From Acidithiobacillus sp. (GTDB taxonomy: Bacteria > Pseudomonadota > Gammaproteobacteria > Acidithiobacillales > Acidithiobacillaceae): 7,867 nt of DNA. Below are positions 6,402-7,867 of this stretch, one piece after another. Position numbers and translations under genes: made by a program. Positions within the stretch are counted from its first letter, which is position 1; every line of letters starts with the position of its first letter. Location of the stretch: assembly GCA_027445725.1 (NCBI GenBank), contig DAIAVG010000061.1:1-7867 (forward strand), given 5' to 3'. The notes under the pieces are model-generated. The model saw nothing but the letters and a program-made list of their open reading frames with translations. It searched no databases and had not been told where the DNA came from.

Positions 6402-7757
6402 CTAGCGGATCAGCCCTTTTTCAGAGCGCATCTGGTATAGGTTTTCCAGATAACGACCATGGGATTCCGCATTGATATTCTCTAGGGAATCGGCAGTGAT
6501 CACCTTGGGTGTAACGAGAAAAACCAAATCTGACTCGTTGTTACGGAAATCCTCAGATTTAAATAAGTAGCCAAGAACAGGGATATTTCCAAGCCCGGGT
6601 ATTTTGCTGCTATTATTGGCCATGCTGTGATCTACTAATCCAGACATTACCAGTGTATCACCATCTTTCAGGTTGATTTCCTCTTGAGTCCTGGTAGTAA
6701 AAAATCCGGGTACGCCACCAACGCTCAATGCTGGGTCAATGTTACTTACCTCGGAGAATATCTTCAGACTGATATTGTTTCTGTCATCTGCAACCGGAGA
6801 AAACTTCAGGCGAATGCCAAAATCCTTAAAAATGACAGATGTTTGCCCAAATCCAATCGCCAGGGGAATGGGAATCTGTCCGCCCGCCAGAAACTCTGCT
6901 GGCTCTTTACTGCCACTTTTGGCGCTGAGTTTGGGATTGGCGATTTCGTACGCATCGCCATTTTGAAGTGCGTAGTTGATGCGGGAAGCCACTGAGGCGA
7001 TCATACCGAAATTGGTCGCAAATGGGGCAACCTTGAGGGGGAGATTTTGCACCCCTGAACTGGGGAAGGAAAAATTGGCAAGGGGGCCGCCAGTGCCGTT
7101 TGTAGATGGCACATCCATGCGGAAGTATGGATTGGAACTGAAATCTCCGACGATACCAGCTTGTGGTCCGGAAATTGACTGGTTCCAGTTAACCCCGAGA
7201 CTGCGGAAAAAATCATTTTTCATCTTTAATATTTTTACATCCAGAAGCACCACTTTTTCCATTCGTATCGGTTCTTTTTCTGCGAGGTTGACAACATTTG
7301 AATAAATTGCCTTGAGTTTCTCTATTCTGTTTAGGGTTTCGTCCGATAGATTCTTACCATCAATAATGACTTTATCGCCGACAACCTTGACCTGTATATG
7401 AGAGCCATGCCCGAGCAAAGTAGATATTTCCTCGGCGGCTCGACCTACATCTTTCGGTGCGATGACGACTCGCGAAGCGCTCTCGTCCCCATTTTTATAC
7501 CAAAGGTGTAGATTTGTTTCACCAGATCCTTCAGCCAGAAGAAGTAATTCTTTGTTGTCAACCAGGGTAACGCTAAGTATTTTACCATTACCGACGGCGA
7601 CCCGTTTCACGGTATTGGTAGGGATGATTTTTACCTGCCCGGAGTACATGGATATATTGGATTGCTGCTCCAGACTGAGAATGTCGCCAGCATGGGTCAG
7701 GGCGGGTAGGACGCAGGTTGCTATGGCCACAGCCAGTGAGTTACGGATGTATTTCAT
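6402..7757 (-). CDS. cpaC: Tad/Flp pilus outer-membrane secretin, CpaC/RcpA family
   Basis: 451 residues. It should form the multimeric outer-membrane channel through which the pilus leaves the cell. A signal peptide spans about 1-23 (cleavage after LTHA). Residues 27-97 match the pilus-assembly N-terminal domain found in CpaC; 98-158 resemble a BON-type domain (VKVVGDKVIIDG, 123-134); 265-420 are the secretin core. Diagnostic blocks are VGGVPGFFTTRTQEEINLKD (346-365), GDTLVMSGL (366-374), KIPGLGNIPVLGYLFKS (385-401) and DLVFLVTPKVI (410-420). ATG 7757 has only a weak AGGA site 10 bases upstream. The gene is clearly AT-richer than the ATPase gene after it (one line near 7201-7260 is about 32% GC). 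Its stop lies 10 bases before the ATPase start. Confidence 0.95.
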   Translation of the reverse strand: MKYIRNSLAVAIATCVLPALTHAGDILSLEQQSNISMYSGQVKIIPTNTVKRVAVGNGKILSVTLVDNKELLLLAEGSGETNLHLWYKNGDESASRVVIAPKDVGRAAEEISTLLGHGSHIQVKVVGDKVIIDGKNLSDETLNRIEKLKAIYSNVVNLAEKEPIRMEKVVLLDVKILKMKNDFFRSLGVNWNQSISGPQAGIVGDFSSNPYFRMDVPSTNGTGGPLANFSFPSSGVQNLPLKVAPFATNFGMIASVASRINYALQNGDAYEIANPKLSAKSGSKEPAEFLAGGQIPIPLAIGFGQTSVIFKDFGIRLKFSPVADDRNNISLKIFSEVSNIDPALSVGGVPGFFTTRTQEEINLKDGDTLVMSGLVDHSMANNSSKIPGLGNIPVLGYLFKSEDFRNNESDLVFLVTPKVITADSLENINAESHGRYLENLYQMRSEKGLIR

Positions 7758-7772
7758 CGGATAAATGTCCTG

Positions 7773-7867
7773 TCATGGCTGAGATGGTGATGGTACATAG
7801 GGGAACGGAGGTGGGGGGACACCGTGGTTCAGGGCCTCGCTCTGCAGCGTCATACCCCCGCTCTCAG
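7773..7867 (-). CDS. C-terminal end of an upstream operon gene, cut by the window edge
   Basis: One minus-strand frame is open from the window edge to TGA 7773-7775 and encodes 31 residues: ESGGMTLQSEALNHG followed by a Pro-rich end, VPPPPFPYVPSPSQP. The stop lies 15 bases before the secretin ATG, as expected in the same operon. In Tad loci the gene before the secretin is usually cpaB/rcpC, but the fragment has no motif that identifies it. The stretch is short enough that an open frame could arise by chance. Confidence 0.45.
   Translation of the reverse strand, partial: ESGGMTLQSEALNHGVPPPPFPYVPSPSQP

Overview
The window looks like chromosome of a Gram-negative bacterium: it encodes an outer-membrane secretin, several Sec signal peptides and Shine-Dalgarno sites of the AGGAG type. 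It is GC-rich overall with AT-richer patches. The gene content would fit an acidophile such as Acidithiobacillus or another proteobacterium, but that placement is an impression from the protein sequences and is not proven here.

Left edge (1-236): the first 23 codons of a leftward gene that starts with a signal peptide, then a 166-base divergent intergenic region containing two perfect inverted repeats. One of these also resembles a sigma-54 promoter. Next (237-1178, + strand) is a complete family 4 uracil-DNA glycosylase with an unusually long, proline-rich N-terminal extension.

The remainder (about 7867-1171, all - strand) reads as one leftward operon of Tad/Flp-pilus type. In transcription order it holds: the tail of an unidentified upstream gene; a CpaC/RcpA secretin; a CpaF/TadA secretion ATPase with an N-terminal FHA-like domain; a large TadE-like pseudopilin with a proline-rich tail; a secreted protein joining an LprI-type (lysozyme-inhibitor-like) domain to a pesticin-type lysozyme domain; a second secreted protein with a diverged LprI-like domain; and a very small frameshifted gene that runs convergently into the glycosylase gene. 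Gaps are short (10 to 54 bases), one junction overlaps by 11 bases, and most starts have AGGAG 5-7 bases upstream.

The secretin, ATPase and TadE protein form the outer-membrane channel, the cytoplasmic motor and an envelope-anchored minor pilin. The most notable part is downstream, where the usual tadB/tadC platform genes are absent and a periplasmic muramidase carrying its own inhibitor-like domain, plus a second LprI-like protein, take their place. A reasonable inference is that these remodel peptidoglycan for the pilus/secretin under built-in restraint, or that they form a toxin/immunity-like module carried by the Tad locus.
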